Positions 6,031 through 7,453 of a stretch of DNA of 7,453 nt are shown here, in pieces (the stretch's first letter is position 1; each line of letters opens with the position of its first letter). The notes beneath the pieces are model-generated. The model searched no databases, was not told where the DNA came from, and saw only the letters and a program-made list of their open reading frames with translations. Origin of the DNA: Victivallaceae bacterium (lineage in GTDB: Bacteria > Verrucomicrobiota > Lentisphaeria > Victivallales > Victivallaceae). Where the stretch lies: positions 1-7,453 of the forward strand of contig JAQUOK010000139.1 of the NCBI GenBank assembly GCA_028717165.1. Direction: 5' to 3'. A program made the translations under genes and the position numbers.

Positions 6031-7453
6031 ATGAACAGATATCTTATCGATTTTATGGAAGCATTTAAATTTGAAGGGCTCACCTTCGACGATATTTCAC
6101 TGATTACCCAATATTCCGATTTTCTGCCGGCCGAAGCGAATCTCGCGTCCGATTTTTCACGTAACGTCAAATTGAACATTCCTTTCGTCAGCGCTGCCAT
6201 GGATACTGTAACGGAAAGCAAAATGGCCATCGAAATGGCGCGTCTCGGCGGCATCGGGATTATTCATAAAAACCTTTCCGTCCAGCGTCAGGCGGAAGAA
6301 GTCAGAAAAGTCAAGACTTATTTGAACGGCATTATTAAAAACCCGATAACTTTCAGCCCTGAACAGACGGTCGCCGAAATGCTGGATGAGAAACGCAAAC
6401 ACGCCTATCCGTTTTCCGGTTTCCCGATCGTTCAACCGGACGGGACTCTGGTCGGTATAATTACCGCACGCGATCTGAAATTCCTGACCGACTACAATAT
6501 AAAAATCGCTACGGTAATGAACAGATGTAAAGTAGTCGCTCCCGATGGTCTTTCCCTCCAGGACGCTTACGAACTGATGCTGAAGGAAAAAGTCGGCAAA
6601 CTTCCCACGGTTGACAGCAAAGGCAAACTCACCGGCTTATACAGCTTTCAGGACGTAAAATCCCTGATCATCAACGATGAACCCCAATACAACCGCGACG
6701 CCAGCCACCAGTTGCGCGCCGGCGCCGCGGTCGGGCCTTATGACGAAGAACGCATCGAAGCTTTGATCAATGCCGGAGTCGATGTTCTGGTCGTAGATAC
6801 CGCCCACGGCGACAGCAAAGGCGTAATCGAAACGGTACCCCTGATCAAGAAAACCTACGGCGAAAAAGTCGACGTCGTCGCCGGTAACATAGCAACGGGA
6901 AGTGCCGCAAAATCTCTGGCGGATGCCGGCGCGGACGGTATAAAAGTCGGTATCGGGCCCGGTTCGATCTGCACCACCAGAGTAGTCGCCGGCGTCGGCG
7001 TGCCGCAGGTTACCGCAATTTATGAGGTCTGCAAAGCAACGCCCCCAGATATCCCGGTTATAGCCGACGGCGGAATCAAGCAATCAGGAGACGTCGCTAA
7101 AGCAATCGCCGTCGGCGCTGCATGCGTAATGATGGGGTCGGCTTTGGCCGGAACAACTGAAAGCACCGGCGAAATCACCCTGCATCACGGCCGCCGTTTC
7201 GTCATTTACCGCGGCATGGGCAGCCTTGAAGCCATGAAAACCGGAAAAGCATCCCGCGAACGCTATGGCCAGGCTGACGTTGACAGCGACAAGAAACTGG
7301 TACCGCAGGGTATTGAAGGACTCGTACCTTTCCGGGGGCCGGTCGCCGATGTGCTTCATCAATTTGCGGGCGGCCTGAAATATTCATTCGGATACTGCGG
7401 CGCCAGAACCCTGAAAGAATTCCAGAAAAAAGCAAAAATGATCCGGGTTACAT
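6031..7453 (+). CDS. guaB: Inosine-5'-monophosphate dehydrogenase (3' partial)
   Basis: Oxidises IMP to XMP with NAD+, the committed step of guanine nucleotide synthesis; cytoplasmic tetramer. The frame starts at ATG 6031 and is still open at the window edge (474 codons; family members are usually about 490, so only a short C-terminal piece is missing). In order: 'FEGLTFDDISL' and 'VSAAMDTVTESKMAIEMARLGGIGIIHKN' of the TIM barrel; two CBS domains at about residues 104-225 ('NPITFSPEQTVAEML', 'GIITARDLKF', 'KLPTVDSKGKLTGLYS'); 'VLVVDTAHGDSKGV' with Asp256; 'VVAGNIATGSAA'; the catalytic loop 'GIGPGSICTTR' with Cys314; 'IADGGIKQSGDVAKAIAVGA'; 'YRGMGSLEAM'; the flap Arg411-Tyr412; and 'GLVPFRGPVADVLHQFAGGLKYSFGYCGA'. 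All expected catalytic residues are present. The CBS domains bind purine nucleotides and regulate the enzyme in other bacteria. It has its own promoter and SD. No guaA is in view. Confidence 0.97.
   Translation, partial: MNRYLIDFMEAFKFEGLTFDDISLITQYSDFLPAEANLASDFSRNVKLNIPFVSAAMDTVTESKMAIEMARLGGIGIIHKNLSVQRQAEEVRKVKTYLNGIIKNPITFSPEQTVAEMLDEKRKHAYPFSGFPIVQPDGTLVGIITARDLKFLTDYNIKIATVMNRCKVVAPDGLSLQDAYELMLKEKVGKLPTVDSKGKLTGLYSFQDVKSLIINDEPQYNRDASHQLRAGAAVGPYDEERIEALINAGVDVLVVDTAHGDSKGVIETVPLIKKTYGEKVDVVAGNIATGSAAKSLADAGADGIKVGIGPGSICTTRVVAGVGVPQVTAIYEVCKATPPDIPVIADGGIKQSGDVAKAIAVGAACVMMGSALAGTTESTGEITLHHGRRFVIYRGMGSLEAMKTGKASRERYGQADVDSDKKLVPQGIEGLVPFRGPVADVLHQFAGGLKYSFGYCGARTLKEFQKKAKMIRVT

Noticed and set aside
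6637..7435. Reverse-strand open frames opposite guaB
   Set aside because: guaB on the + strand is an unmistakable, fully conserved IMP dehydrogenase throughout this stretch; these are shadows.

Overview
The window is bacterial DNA of moderate GC. It holds a cell-surface or secreted giant protein gene (5' end outside the window), three housekeeping genes all on the + strand (folB, a yjbQ-family gene, guaB with its 3' end outside the window), and two copies of a small repeat-bounded element wedged between them. Clear Shine-Dalgarno sequences precede yjbQ and guaB, and a near-consensus sigma-70 type promoter precedes guaB. The organism cannot be fixed from this sequence. A giant choice-of-anchor-Q/beta-helix protein, dispersed four-helix-bundle genes and ordinary SD use would fit a Lentisphaerota/Kiritimatiellota-like (PVC group) genome, but that is a low-confidence inference.

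Layout. Bases 2-4348 are one open frame of 1448 codons with no start in the window. It runs from glycine-rich 'GGG[ILV]Y' beta-helix repeats through a choice-of-anchor-Q type module, then about 900 residues of low-complexity beta-strand repeats, and ends in a non-repetitive acidic tail. Two bases after its stop, element 1 (about 4350-4737) begins; folB (4747-5100) follows; element 2 (about 5101-5525) starts at the folB stop; yjbQ (5539-5955) follows with its SD three bases beyond the element. guaB starts at 6031 behind its own promoter and runs off the right edge at 474 codons, only slightly short of full length.

The most interesting content is the element pair. Each has a left array of 7-bp tandem repeats (GTTACGT-like), a four-helix-bundle (23S rRNA intervening-sequence protein, S23-like) reading frame on the + strand, and a right array that is the inverted complement of the left one. 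The repeats therefore act as terminal inverted repeats that could pair in RNA. Both reading frames are broken, by different indels, and both reconstruct to the same ancestral length of 116 codons. Differences between the copies are mostly synonymous, so the protein was under selection before it decayed. This looks like a small dispersed element related in plan to 23S rRNA intervening sequences but placed between protein genes.

How the genes work together: FolB acts in folate synthesis, YjbQ is a small enzyme-like protein linked to thiamine phosphate synthesis activity, and GuaB makes XMP for guanine nucleotides (GTP is also the precursor of folate). The link is plausible but loose, and guaB has its own promoter. 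Nothing connects the giant surface protein functionally to the rest.
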